NCBI GenBank assembly: GCA_022545645.1
Contig: JACZQQ010000018.1
Span: 1-20,920 of the forward strand
From: Acidobacteriota bacterium
Lineage (GTDB): Bacteria; Acidobacteriota; UBA6911; RPQK01; JADFOI01
Length of the DNA stretch: 20,920 nucleotides
Direction: 5' to 3'
Shown: positions 1-8,044 of the stretch, piece after piece
Layout: each line of letters opens with the position of its first letter
Position numbering within the stretch: position 1 is the stretch's first letter
Notes under the pieces: generated by a model
The model's input: only the letters and a program-made list of their open reading frames with translations
Told to the model about the DNA's origin: nothing
Databases searched by the model: none
Position numbers and translations under genes: made by a program

Positions 1-414
1 GATGGAACGGCTGCAAGGGTAGTTCGAGAGCAGACTCAGGCGATATCGCTTGGAAAGTTTCATCAGCAAAGGCAAGACGTTCTCGGGTAGTTCCACAACC
101 TCCAGGAAGCTTTCATAACGTGCTCGAACCAGCTTGTCGACGTCGTTTTCCTCCGGAACGATTCCGTAAAGCTCTGCGATCAACTCTTTACAGATCACTC
201 TCAGATCATTCTCTCGGAATCCGTTGTTGAATGGAGCAAGAGCCTGCCGGTCTCGGATCTCTTTTAGACGTTTCCGATCGCAATCCCCGAACAGCTCACG
301 GAGTTTGTCTGCCAGAGCCGAATATTGGTGAGCGACCTGTGTCGGACCGAGCTCGATCAAGGTATTGCCATAGTCGAAGCAGAGCGCCTTGATTTGTTCG
401 GTTGGGATTGACAT
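1..414 (-). CDS. HAD-superfamily hydrolase, N-terminal part (runs off the left edge)
   Basis: This frame was translated directly from the minus strand. It starts at ATG 414-412 and stays open to base 1, giving 138 residues. Near the N-terminus FDYGNTL (Asp14) fits HAD motif I, DxxxT, with the nucleophilic Asp; the usual second Asp is Gly, as in many dehalogenase-like and phosphatase-like HADs. Near the truncated end LSLLSNYP fits motif II, a hydrophobic strand ending in Ser. The helical stretch between them is the expected cap position. Motifs III and IV would lie outside the window. The substrate cannot be told from this fragment; phosphate monoesters or haloacids are typical of the family. 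It is divergent from the monooxygenase gene at 570, with about 155 bases between them. Confidence 0.75.
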   Translation of the reverse strand, partial: MSIPTEQIKALCFDYGNTLIELGPTQVAHQYSALADKLRELFGDCDRKRLKEIRDRQALAPFNNGFRENDLRVICKELIAELYGIVPEENDVDKLVRARYESFLEVVELPENVLPLLMKLSKRYRLSLLSNYPCSRSI

Positions 415-569
415 ATCTCATCCGGACTATAGCACGCGAGTTTCCCGTGGGCTCTTCTCTGGCAATTGCTTTTGCCTTCGACCCCCAAAAGTTCTAGGAT
501 TTAAACCGCGTTTATTCACAGGCATTCACAGTCGTTTCGGGAGGCCAGTTTGGGACTTGGACGTCAAAG

Positions 570-1550
570 TTGAAGTTTGGACTCATGCTCCCCAATCGTG
601 GGCCGCTGGTGGGTTTGCTCACTCCGCACGAACTCCTGGGCCTGGCCGAGGCAGCTGACAGCACGTTTCCAGCCATTGACTCGGTGTGGGTTGGAGACAG
701 TATCCTGGCCAAGCCGAGATTCGAATGCAACACACTGCTGGCGGCCGTTGCCGCACGAACCAAACACGTCACCCTCGGGCCAGCCTGCTTCGCCAGTTTT
801 CCTCTCCGCCAGCCTCTGGTTACCGCACTGGAATGGGCTTCCATTGATGTCCTTTCCAAGGGGCGAACCGTCTGGCCTGTTTGTCTGGGCGGGAATCCCA
901 AGAGCGGAGGAGATTTTCTGACCGAGTATCAAGCTTTCGGGATCGCTCCGTCGGACCGGATCGGGAGACTGGAGGAGGGGATTGAGATTCTCAAGCGGGT
1001 GTGGACTGGAGATAACGTGAGCTTCCAGGGTAAACACTTTAGCTTTGAAAACGTGACCCTGGAGCCGAAACCCGTTCAGAAACCTCACCCGCCCATCTGG
1101 TTGGTGGCTACCCCCACACGGGAGAAGAAACCTGAGCTGGTGGAACGCATGATGAGCCGGGTTGTCCGACATGCCGAAGGGTGGATGACGACGCGCGTGA
1201 GTCCCGACGATTTCTCTTTCGGGTTGGAGCGGCTCCGCCACTTTGCCGACCGAGAAGGGAAGGACGCGGAGAGTATCGAGCCATCCCTGTTTTATAACGT
1301 TCTCATCAATCAAGATCGTGAGGCAGCACTGCAGGAAGCGAAGCAATTCTTGGACACCTACTATATGACGGACTTTTCTCGAGAGGTCGTTGAGCTGTGG
1401 ACTGCGTTGGGCTCCACAGAGCAGTGCGTGGAAACGATCCGTCAATTTTTGGATGCAGGAGTGCGTACCTTGATTGTGCGTTTCCCTTGCAAGAAGCAAC
1501 TGGAACAACTCGATCTTTTCGTGAATCAGGTTATTCCGAATTTGATTTGA
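570..1550 (+). CDS. Luciferase-like (LLM class) flavin- or F420-dependent oxidoreductase
   Basis: The 326-residue protein begins MKFGLMLPNRG, the typical first beta strand of the bacterial luciferase-like TIM barrel. That supports the TTG start at 570 over the later in-frame ATG at 585, although no strong Shine-Dalgarno is visible. Family features include VWVGDS, the TLGP...FPLRQP segment, the glycine-rich LGGNPKSGGDF region, then RLEEGIEILKRVW and the F-G-H-F-S-F segment typical of LLM oxidoreductases. Such enzymes use reduced FMN or F420 to oxidise small molecules; neither the cofactor nor the substrate can be fixed here. Its stop lies 10 bases before the likely M24 peptidase start, so the two are probably co-transcribed and may act in one catabolic route. 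Confidence 0.85.
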   Translation: MKFGLMLPNRGPLVGLLTPHELLGLAEAADSTFPAIDSVWVGDSILAKPRFECNTLLAAVAARTKHVTLGPACFASFPLRQPLVTALEWASIDVLSKGRTVWPVCLGGNPKSGGDFLTEYQAFGIAPSDRIGRLEEGIEILKRVWTGDNVSFQGKHFSFENVTLEPKPVQKPHPPIWLVATPTREKKPELVERMMSRVVRHAEGWMTTRVSPDDFSFGLERLRHFADREGKDAESIEPSLFYNVLINQDREAALQEAKQFLDTYYMTDFSREVVELWTALGSTEQCVETIRQFLDAGVRTLIVRFPCKKQLEQLDLFVNQVIPNLI

Positions 1551-1560
1551 AGAGTTGACC

Positions 1561-2742
1561 ATGGACTTGAAATCATCGAGCACACCCGGAATTTCGCGAA
1601 GCGAGTTCCTGGAACGTCAGACACGCACCCGAGACCTGGCAGGCGAACAGAAGTTCGATGGAGTGATCGTGGTAGGTCGATCGGCTTACGATCGCCCCGG
1701 CCATCTGGCCTACCTCACCAACCACTTCCCCCCTTTTCCGAGTACTCCTTTCACGGAAACCGATCGTGGCATGGGACACGGGATTTTCTTCTTTCCGGTG
1801 GATGATGAGGCGACCTTACTCATCGACCGGCAGTCCGAGGCGGCGCTTGACAGGGAGAAGGTCATCGTCGAGGACATCCGAGTTGCTCCGGACATGATTG
1901 CCGGGCTCATTGACTTGCTGAAAGAGCGAAAAGTGGAACGTGGGACCCTCGGTGTAGTGGGAGAAGATCTGCTTCCTGCAACCATTTACCGACATGTCGT
2001 TGATGCACTACCTGAGCTTCATCTTCAATCGGCGGACGATCTTCTGAATCTGCAGCGTCTGGTCAAGAGTGAGGCGGAAATCCAGTTGATTCGTAAGGGG
2101 GCAGAGATTGCAGGAATGGGGCACGAGGCCGCCATCAAGGCCGTGAAAGCGGGAGCACGAGAGAATGAGGTTTGCGATGAGGGAACTGCAGCAGCGTTGC
2201 GGGCAGGGGCTGACTTTGTACGGTACTTTCGAGTGAGCTCTGATCCTCAACTGGGCACCACGATGCGATGGCCTCAGGCATCTGAGCGGGTGATTCAGGC
2301 CGGCGACATCGTCATGATGGACATCATCGGTGCTTATCGGGGTTATCATTTCGATGTTTTTCGATGCACGGTTGCAGAGGGGGCAGATGCAAAGACGCGT
2401 CACGTCATGGATGCGGTCCTGAGAGCCACCGAGGCAGCGGTGGCTGCCGCTCAAGTCGGTACCATTGCCGAAGAGCTGGTCCAGGTTGCAAGAGGAGTTT
2501 TTGATGAAGGCAATTATTCCCAATACAGTCGTTCATTCATGGGACATGGTATCGGGTTGGAGACCGTCGAGCCACCGTTGATCTCGCCAGGAGACCGGAC
2601 AGTTCTGCAGCCAGGCATGGTGCTTTGCATCGAACCGGGCTTGAGGATTCCCGGATTGGGAGGGTGCTGCATCGAACAAGAAGTGGTCGTTCGCCAGGAG
2701 GGACCTGAATTGCTCACGCAATTCTCAGCGCAATTGTGGTAG
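1561..2742 (+). CDS. M24-family metallopeptidase (Xaa-Pro aminopeptidase/creatinase-like)
   Basis: This is a 393-residue pita-bread-fold enzyme. An N-terminal creatinase/prolidase-type domain covers about residues 1-165 and a catalytic M24 domain follows. The five expected metal ligands are visible: Asp254 (MMDIIG), Asp265 (YHFDVF), His329 (MGHGIGLE), Glu358 (CIEPGL) and Glu372 (CIEQEVV). The 11-residue gap between the two Asp ligands is the family norm. The usual Arg before the last Glu motif is Cys here. ATG at 1561 is preferred over the in-frame TTG at 1555 because the purine-rich GAAGAG (1549-1554) sits at a proper distance. Family members cleave Xaa-Pro bonds or C-N bonds in compounds such as creatine or ectoine derivatives, so the pairing with an LLM oxidoreductase fits small-molecule catabolism, but the substrate is unknown. 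Confidence 0.9.
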   Translation: MDLKSSSTPGISRSEFLERQTRTRDLAGEQKFDGVIVVGRSAYDRPGHLAYLTNHFPPFPSTPFTETDRGMGHGIFFFPVDDEATLLIDRQSEAALDREKVIVEDIRVAPDMIAGLIDLLKERKVERGTLGVVGEDLLPATIYRHVVDALPELHLQSADDLLNLQRLVKSEAEIQLIRKGAEIAGMGHEAAIKAVKAGARENEVCDEGTAAALRAGADFVRYFRVSSDPQLGTTMRWPQASERVIQAGDIVMMDIIGAYRGYHFDVFRCTVAEGADAKTRHVMDAVLRATEAAVAAAQVGTIAEELVQVARGVFDEGNYSQYSRSFMGHGIGLETVEPPLISPGDRTVLQPGMVLCIEPGLRIPGLGGCCIEQEVVVRQEGPELLTQFSAQLW

Positions 2743-2757
2743 AGTCGCCTAATTGGC

Positions 2758-2827
2758 CCGCAGGCTAAAGCCTGCGGCTCTGTTGGAGCCAACGAGAGCA
2801 GTCAGAGCCGTGGGCTTCAGCCCACGG
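2758..2827. repeat. Triple-hairpin REP-like palindrome between convergent genes
   Basis: Three hairpins lie in a row. The first is CCGCAGGCT-aa-AGCCTGCGG (2758-2777). The second is CTCTGTTGG-ag-CCAACGAGAG with one bulged G (2778-2797 region). The third is CCGTGGGCT-tc-AGCCCACGG (2808-2827). The outer two share the same 9-bp stem plan (CCGnnGGCT). They fill the gap between the M24 gene stop and the convergent ymdB stop. No U-run follows in either direction. They look like a REP/BIME-type repeat that may also halt or protect both transcripts' 3' ends. Confidence 0.75.
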
Positions 2828-2852
2828 GCCGGAGGTTGTTGCCACTTAATGG

Positions 2853-3629
2853 CTACCGGACCTCAACGCGCCGGATGGATCGGGCCGATCCGTTGGACTC
2901 GTCGACATCGAGAATGACCGAACAGAGGCAGGGATTTTCTGTTGCCGGTTCAAAATAAGACCGTAATCCCGTGCGAAAGCGGGAGAGTGAGCCCTCGATC
3001 TGCATCCCGATGACCGATTCATAAGAGCCGGTCATTCCCACGTCGGAAATATAGGCCGTTCCTTCGGGAAGAACCCGCGCATCAGCAGTCGGAATGTGGG
3101 TGTGGGTTCCGAGAACGGCCGACACCTTGCCATTCATGAACCAACCAAAGGCGACTTTTTCTGAAGTCGCCTCGGCGTGGAAGTCAATGATGATCGACGA
3201 AGTCTGTCTGGCCAGCTTGGGAATTTCACGTTCGGCGAGTTGAAAGGGACAATCGATGATCGGCATAAAGACACGTCCCTGGAGATTCACCACCGCCACC
3301 TGAGTACCGGCAGAGGTTTCTCCTATAAACTGATAGTTGCCGGGTGTTCCTGGGGGATAGTTACCCGGTCTCAGCAAGCGGGGCTGGGTGCTCAGATAGT
3401 CATAAACCTCTTTCTTATCCCAGATATGATTGCCCGAGGTCATGACATCGACTCCGTAACCCAGAATCTTCTCTCCAATTGCAGGAGTGATTCCAAATCC
3501 TCCGGCCGCGTTTTCGACATTGGCAATGGTAAATTCGATTTCGTGTTCCTCTTTGATCTGAGCAAGCCTCTCTCTCACTATTGTTCGTCCGGCCCGCCCC
3601 ACGATATCGCCCACGAAGAGAATTTTCAT
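2853..3629 (-). CDS. ymdB: YmdB-family metallophosphoesterase (TIGR00282)
   Basis: The 258-residue cytosolic calcineurin-like phosphoesterase has no signal peptide. Residues that match the characterised family's dimetal centre are all present: Asp8 (FVGDIVG), Glu39-Asn40 (ANVENAAGG), Asn67-His68 (TSGNHIWD), His151 (DFHAEATSEK), His176 and His178 (GTHTHIPT). Bacillus YmdB has phosphodiesterase activity on 2',3'-cyclic nucleotides and interacts functionally with RNase Y. Here the gene directly follows rny, 9 bases after its stop, a common pairing. It is the last gene of the long leftward operon and converges on the M24 peptidase gene. Confidence 0.93.
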   Translation of the reverse strand: MKILFVGDIVGRAGRTIVRERLAQIKEEHEIEFTIANVENAAGGFGITPAIGEKILGYGVDVMTSGNHIWDKKEVYDYLSTQPRLLRPGNYPPGTPGNYQFIGETSAGTQVAVVNLQGRVFMPIIDCPFQLAEREIPKLARQTSSIIIDFHAEATSEKVAFGWFMNGKVSAVLGTHTHIPTADARVLPEGTAYISDVGMTGSYESVIGMQIEGSLSRFRTGLRSYFEPATENPCLCSVILDVDESNGSARSIRRVEVR

Positions 3630-3638
3630 GGCAGGGAC

Positions 3639-5198
3639 TTACTTGGCATAGTCCACGACCCGCGTCTCTCGTATCAGAGTCACCTTAATCTGCCCGGGAT
3701 ACTGAAGTTCATTTTCAATCTTCTTGGTGATGTCTTTGGTCAGCCAAAAGGCCTGTTCATCGGAAACCTGGCTACTCTCGACGATGATGCGGACCTCTCG
3801 ACCCGCTTGGAGAGCAAAGGCTTTGGCCACTCCGGAAAATGAAGTCGCCAGCTCTTCCAGTCGCTCCAATCTCTTCACATAATTTTCCAGGACTTCCCGG
3901 CGAGCTCCCGGCCGAGCAGCGGAAGTGGCATCGGCAGACTGTACCAGGACTGCCTCAACGGTGCGAAACTCAACATCGAAGTGATGGGCTTCTATGGCAT
4001 GAATCACCTCGGGACTTTCCTTATATTTCTGGGCGAGCTTCACTCCCAGCTGCAGGTGGGTTCCCTCCATATCCCGATCGACCGCTTTGCCCACATCATG
4101 AAGCAACCCGGCTCGCTTACTGACATTCACGTCGGCACCGATCTCACGAGCCATGATTCCCGCCAGATAGGCCACTTCCTTGCTGTGAGCAAGAACATTT
4201 TGACCGTAACTGGTTCGATACTTCAGCTTGGCAACCAATCGAAGAAGGTCCGGATGGATGCCGTGAATTCCCAGCTCCAGAGCCACTTGTTCTCCCTCTT
4301 GCCGAACGCTCTCCTCCATCTCCTTCTTGACCTTATTCACCACCTCCTCGATGCGGCTTGGATGGATTCGCCCATCCTTGATGAGGCGCTCAATGGACAA
4401 TCGGGCGATTTCTCGGCGTAGCGGATCGAATCCTGACAGGATCACCGCCTCAGGAGTGTCATCGACGATGAGGTCAACGCCCGTCGCCTGCTCCAAGGCG
4501 CGGATGTTTCTCCCTTCTCTTCCGATGATTCGCCCCTTCATGTCATCGGAAGGAAGATCCACCACAGAAACAGAGGACTCCACCACATGTTCGGCCGCAC
4601 AGCGCTGCATGGCCTGGGCAAGCACTTTCCGTGCCTCACGGGAAGCGTTTTCTCGAGCCTCATCTTCAATTCGTTTGGCCATCATCGCCGCATCATGATG
4701 GGCTTGTTCCTCGATGGATTGAAGAAGAACTCTCTTGGCTTCTTCAGCGGTCATCCCCGCTACCGATTCCAATCGCCTGACCTGCTCCTCAAGGACCTCC
4801 TCCAGGTGCTGTTTGCTTTCCGTTAATTTCCTTTCCCCTTCCTGGAGCTTCTGGAGGCGTAGGTTGCTATCCTTCTCATTGCGCAGTATGGCTTGTTCCT
4901 TGCTCTGCAGATTATCCTCTGTCCTACTCAGTCGCCGTTCCAGCTGGTTGAATTCTCTTCGGCGTTCCTGTATCTCCTTCTCCGCCTCAGAACGCCAGTC
5001 AAAAATCTGATCTTTAGCCTCCACCAGCTTCGCCTTCTTCAACCTCTCGGCCTCTTGCTGAGCGGATTTTTCGATCTCTTCGGCTTTGTTCCGAGCTTCT
5101 GCAATACGTCGGTCTGCGAACCGGACCTTCACGACGAACCAGATCGCAACCGTCACCGCAGCCACTATCGCAAAGCCGATCACAGTGGTGATTTCCAT
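3639..5198 (-). CDS. rny: Ribonuclease Y
   Basis: The 519-residue membrane-anchored endoribonuclease initiates mRNA decay. The domain order is standard. An N-terminal membrane helix (about residues 5-22) comes first, then a long charged coiled coil (about 25-190). A KH domain follows with the GRIIGREGRNIR loop near residue 225. An HD domain carries AHSKEVAYL and LLHDVGKAVD as the metal-binding His and His-Asp motifs. The C-terminal segment ends with the usual PGQIKVTLIRETR-like stretch. Length is typical. The ATG at 5198 has GGGAG at a 7-base spacing upstream. It lies downstream of zapA and the 6S-like segment and just upstream of ymdB. Confidence 0.96.
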   Translation of the reverse strand: MEITTVIGFAIVAAVTVAIWFVVKVRFADRRIAEARNKAEEIEKSAQQEAERLKKAKLVEAKDQIFDWRSEAEKEIQERRREFNQLERRLSRTEDNLQSKEQAILRNEKDSNLRLQKLQEGERKLTESKQHLEEVLEEQVRRLESVAGMTAEEAKRVLLQSIEEQAHHDAAMMAKRIEDEARENASREARKVLAQAMQRCAAEHVVESSVSVVDLPSDDMKGRIIGREGRNIRALEQATGVDLIVDDTPEAVILSGFDPLRREIARLSIERLIKDGRIHPSRIEEVVNKVKKEMEESVRQEGEQVALELGIHGIHPDLLRLVAKLKYRTSYGQNVLAHSKEVAYLAGIMAREIGADVNVSKRAGLLHDVGKAVDRDMEGTHLQLGVKLAQKYKESPEVIHAIEAHHFDVEFRTVEAVLVQSADATSAARPGARREVLENYVKRLERLEELATSFSGVAKAFALQAGREVRIIVESSQVSDEQAFWLTKDITKKIENELQYPGQIKVTLIRETRVVDYAK

Positions 5199-5244
5199 AA
5201 GACACTCCCACTTTTTCTCTAAGAGGCCGTCTTAAGGGGGGGGA

Positions 5245-5359
5245 CAGGCAAGAGTCCTGGATACCCAAGGGGTGGGCTTAGAGTTTACGAACCCTCACAA
5301 GCCTAACAGGCGAGGGAAAACACGAGTCGCAGTTACCCAAAGGCACTCATCAGGACCTG
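5245..5359 (-). ncRNA. ssrS: Candidate 6S RNA (ssrS-like) between zapA and rny
   Basis: The minus strand here folds by eye into a 6S-like plan. A closing stem CAGG/TCCTG (5359-5351) pairs with CAGGA...CCTG (5259-5245). An inner helix, TGCCTTTGGG with CCCTTGGGTA, has two U-U mismatches. A large open bubble has AACTGCGACTCGTG on the 5' side. The terminal hairpin is CCCTCGCCT-gtt-AGGC...GAGGG. The AACTGCGAC string also occurs in the Escherichia coli 6S RNA as I recall it. The place immediately after zapA is the classic 6S locus. Against it, the fold is only about 115 bases, shorter than the usual 160-200, and its 5' end overlaps the last zapA codons. No covariance search was run. Confidence 0.42.
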
Positions 5360-5652
5360 GAGCCAACCAAGGGGTCGAGCAGGGTGATCATTTCCTCACT
5401 CTTTTCAGTCACTGTATCATCCAGCGTTTCCAATTGGCGCCGGGCCGCGAAACGCTCATCGGCAATGTTCAACGCCGCCAACACGGCTACTTTCAAACTA
5501 TCCACTGCAGACGTTTTTTCAAAAACTTCCGTCATCACCTGATCGACGTAACGAGCAAGCTGCTTGACGTACTCAGGATCACCGCCACTGCTGACCTGAT
5601 AGGTCTGATTGAAAATCTTAACGGCTGTAACCTGTTTTGAATCCTCACCCAT
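5350..5652 (-). CDS. zapA: Cell division protein ZapA
   Basis: The 100-residue protein stabilises FtsZ filaments at the division ring. The N-terminal half (VKIFNQTYQVSSGGDPEYVKQ) is the ZapA globular domain with the characteristic short strand-turn-strand followed by the Y/L-rich helix (LARYVDQVM). The remainder is a long helix (VAVLAALNIADERFAARRQLETL) forming the dimerising coiled coil. It follows the ZapB-like coiled-coil gene by 18 bases, and both sit downstream of pheT, a frequent arrangement. The stop codon falls inside the possible 5' strand of the 6S-like structure. Confidence 0.9.
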   Translation of the reverse strand: MGEDSKQVTAVKIFNQTYQVSSGGDPEYVKQLARYVDQVMTEVFEKTSAVDSLKVAVLAALNIADERFAARRQLETLDDTVTEKSEEMITLLDPLVGSRS

Positions 5653-5670
5653 TTCCCATCCAACCTACGA

Positions 5671-5928
5671 TTAACTGAACTCCTCTAAGGCAACCACTTT
5701 CGCTGCAATCTTTTCCACCCTGGACCGAATCCTTAGACGGTCATTCTTAAATTGTTTAATCAGTTGATTCTTGGTGCTGTTATCTTTTTTGACTTCCTCC
5801 ACATTTCTTCTTAATTTTTCAACCTCCTCCTCAAGAACCTTGTTTTCAGTTTGAAGACTGCTCACAAGCTGAACCACCTGGGTGACGCGAGATTCCAACT
5901 GGTCAAGTGACTTATTTGACACGGTCAC
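5671..5928 (-). CDS. zapB: ZapB-like coiled-coil cell division protein
   Basis: The 85-residue protein is almost entirely one coiled coil. Heptads run through LDQLESRVTQVVQLVSSLQ, the Glu/Lys-rich centre and the basic NDRLRIRSRVEKI segment. There is no membrane segment or signal peptide. Length and composition fit ZapB/DUF904-type proteins, which bridge ZapA to other division components. Coiled coils are easily confused by composition alone, so the main support is position: 18 bases upstream of zapA and 34 bases downstream of pheT on the same strand. Confidence 0.7.
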   Translation of the reverse strand: MTVSNKSLDQLESRVTQVVQLVSSLQTENKVLEEEVEKLRRNVEEVKKDNSTKNQLIKQFKNDRLRIRSRVEKIAAKVVALEEFS

Positions 5929-5962
5929 CCACGTTCCAGCCCGGACGATGCATCATCCGGAC

Positions 5963-8026
5963 TCAGGATCGAGCTTGCATGGAGAAAGTCTTCTTCAACA
6001 CCGAGAAAATTTCTTCGGTGTAACGGTTCACTTTCTCCTGCGTTAACGTTATTTCCGGACTGACAAAGGTCAACCGTATAGCTAAGCTAACCTTGCCCTG
6101 AGGAAGGGTTGGGCCCTGGTAGAGATCAATGAGCTGAATGTCGCGGAGATCCGGTATCCCGAGCTCCTCCACAACCGATAACATTGTAGCGTATTCTACC
6201 TCTTTGTCAACGATAAAAGAGAGGTCTCTCTCCACCGAGGGAAGCCTCTCAAAGCTTTCATATCGGGGCTCCGGGAGAGGACGCCCGTATAGGGGATCCA
6301 GAAACAACTCTGCCACAAAGACGGGTTGTAAGAACTTATAGGCTTCCTGAAGCTCAGGCCGAAGCTGCCCTAAGACCCCTATGGGCTCACCATCCGCTGA
6401 GAGGCTGGCCGCCATCCCGGGATGCAGAAACGATATATCCGAGGTCCCTTCGAACTCCCCCCTGCAACCGAGCTTCCCGAGTAAAGTTTCGACAACTCCC
6501 TTGAGATGGTGGAAGTGAAATTCATCGTGGGCTGTGTTCCAGAAAGGCTGATAGAACGTGCCTGTCACCACCAAACCCAGTCGTGAAGTCTCCTTGAAGT
6601 CTCCACCGCCCTTTGCATCTCCGGGAGCAAAGACCTTGCCCAACTCGAAAAGTCTGACGTTCTTGTTCCCATGGTTGAGATTTCGGCGCAAGGCCTCTAC
6701 CAGTCCCGGTACAAGGCTGACCCGCAGATGGGTGTCTTCCTCGGTCAAAGGATTGGAAATAGCGGCCATCGAGGGAGGGGAGTTCCAGAAGGCAGCCTCT
6801 CTGGAGGGGTGGGTAAAGACGTAGTTAAATGCCTCCCAGAAACCAAGCCCCTCGAGGGTTTCAGTCAAGCGTCGGTCATGTTCGTCGGTGGGCAGAAACT
6901 TCCCCAGGCTTGATGTAGCTGGATAAGTACTCTCGATCCGATCGTATCCATAGTGCCGCGCCACTTCTTCGACCAAGTCATCTTCGATCTGGACATCCAC
7001 CCGGAAACTCGGCACCTGTACCTGCCAGATACCCTTTTCGGTTGTAGCAGTTTCAAACTCAAGACGGGACAGGGTATCGGTGACAAACTCTGGATCGATC
7101 TCCACTCCCAGCACTTTTACCAGACGCTGGGAGCGTAGTTGCACAGAGTTCTGAGCAGGGGGATTGGGAAATTCATCAATAACCGGCCCGGCCATAACCC
7201 CACCTGCGATCTCCTGAATGAGGCGGCAAGTGCGATTCAAGGCCTTCACCGGGATTTGTGGATCCGCTCCCCTTTCAAAACGAAAACAGGCTTCCGTACG
7301 AAGACCCAATTTCTTGGCCGTCTGGCGAACCGAGGCAGGATTAAAGTAGGCGCTCTCCAGCAGAATCACCCGTGTGTCGGGAGAAACCTCACTTCCCTCT
7401 CCTCCCATGATGCCAGCCATGGCCACCGGCTGGCGAGCATCGCCTATCACCAGCATGGAGGAGTCCAGTTGACGCTCAACTCCGTCCAGGGTGGTGAGAC
7501 GTTCCGAAGGTTTGGCCTCCCGAACAATAATGCGATGTTCCTCCAACTTGTGGTAGTCGAAAGCATGCAGCGGGTGCCCCACTTCCAGCAGAACGTAGTT
7601 GGTGATGTCGACAATATTATTAATGGGTCTTTGTCCAACAGCCTCCAGGCGCGCCTTGAGCCAGTCCGGAGATTCTCCAATAGTGAACCCGGAGAGAACC
7701 CGTGCTGCATAGCGCGGGCACAATTCGCGATTCTCGATGCTCACCCCGGCGGACAATGGAGTGGACGAATCTGCCTCATCCTGGGGAGGAGAAAAGTCAG
7801 GAGATTTGAGCTGGAGTCCAAGCTGGGCAGCAATTTCACGAGCGATCCCAAGATGATTGAGGCAATCGGGACGGTTGGTCGTCACTTCCACGTCCAAGAC
7901 GAAGTCGTTCTCCAGTTCTTCAATCTCCTCAACTGCCAAGCCCACCTTGGTCAGGAGGTTGGCAAGTCCACTGGCGTCGACGTCCAAGTCTAGAAAGTCC
8001 CCGAGCCATTGGTAGCTGATTTTCAT
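5963..8026 (-). CDS. pheT: Phenylalanine--tRNA ligase beta subunit, compact form without the tRNA-binding insert
   Basis: The 687-residue beta subunit of the alpha2-beta2 synthetase charges tRNA-Phe. The N-terminus (MKISYQWLGDFLDLDVDASGLANLLTK...) reads to GLAVEEIEELENDFVLDVEVTTNRPDC. The usual EMAPII/OB-fold tRNA-binding insert of about 110 residues after residue 40 is therefore absent, which accounts for the short length against the common ~790-800. B3/B4 editing-domain features follow (RYAARVLSGF, NNIVDITNYVLLEVGHPLHAFD, EACFRFERGADP). Next come the B5 domain, the catalytic-like core (LVPGLVEALRRNLN) and a complete C-terminal FDX-ACB anticodon-binding domain starting near SFERLPSVERDLSF. 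It follows pheS by 18 bases. Confidence 0.95.
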   Translation of the reverse strand: MKISYQWLGDFLDLDVDASGLANLLTKVGLAVEEIEELENDFVLDVEVTTNRPDCLNHLGIAREIAAQLGLQLKSPDFSPPQDEADSSTPLSAGVSIENRELCPRYAARVLSGFTIGESPDWLKARLEAVGQRPINNIVDITNYVLLEVGHPLHAFDYHKLEEHRIIVREAKPSERLTTLDGVERQLDSSMLVIGDARQPVAMAGIMGGEGSEVSPDTRVILLESAYFNPASVRQTAKKLGLRTEACFRFERGADPQIPVKALNRTCRLIQEIAGGVMAGPVIDEFPNPPAQNSVQLRSQRLVKVLGVEIDPEFVTDTLSRLEFETATTEKGIWQVQVPSFRVDVQIEDDLVEEVARHYGYDRIESTYPATSSLGKFLPTDEHDRRLTETLEGLGFWEAFNYVFTHPSREAAFWNSPPSMAAISNPLTEEDTHLRVSLVPGLVEALRRNLNHGNKNVRLFELGKVFAPGDAKGGGDFKETSRLGLVVTGTFYQPFWNTAHDEFHFHHLKGVVETLLGKLGCRGEFEGTSDISFLHPGMAASLSADGEPIGVLGQLRPELQEAYKFLQPVFVAELFLDPLYGRPLPEPRYESFERLPSVERDLSFIVDKEVEYATMLSVVEELGIPDLRDIQLIDLYQGPTLPQGKVSLAIRLTFVSPEITLTQEKVNRYTEEIFSVLKKTFSMQARS

Positions 8027-8044
8027 GTCTTTGACTCAGTGGAA

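Noticed and set aside
564..1583. 339-codon minus-strand open frame
   Set aside because: Antisense shadow of the luciferase-like gene; composition unlike a folded protein.
5236..5243. Run of eight G as a possible assembly error or frameshift
   Set aside because: It is outside any coding region, so no gene is affected.
7139..7993. 284-codon plus-strand open frame
   Set aside because: Antisense to pheT, whose domains are clear; no recognisable protein features.
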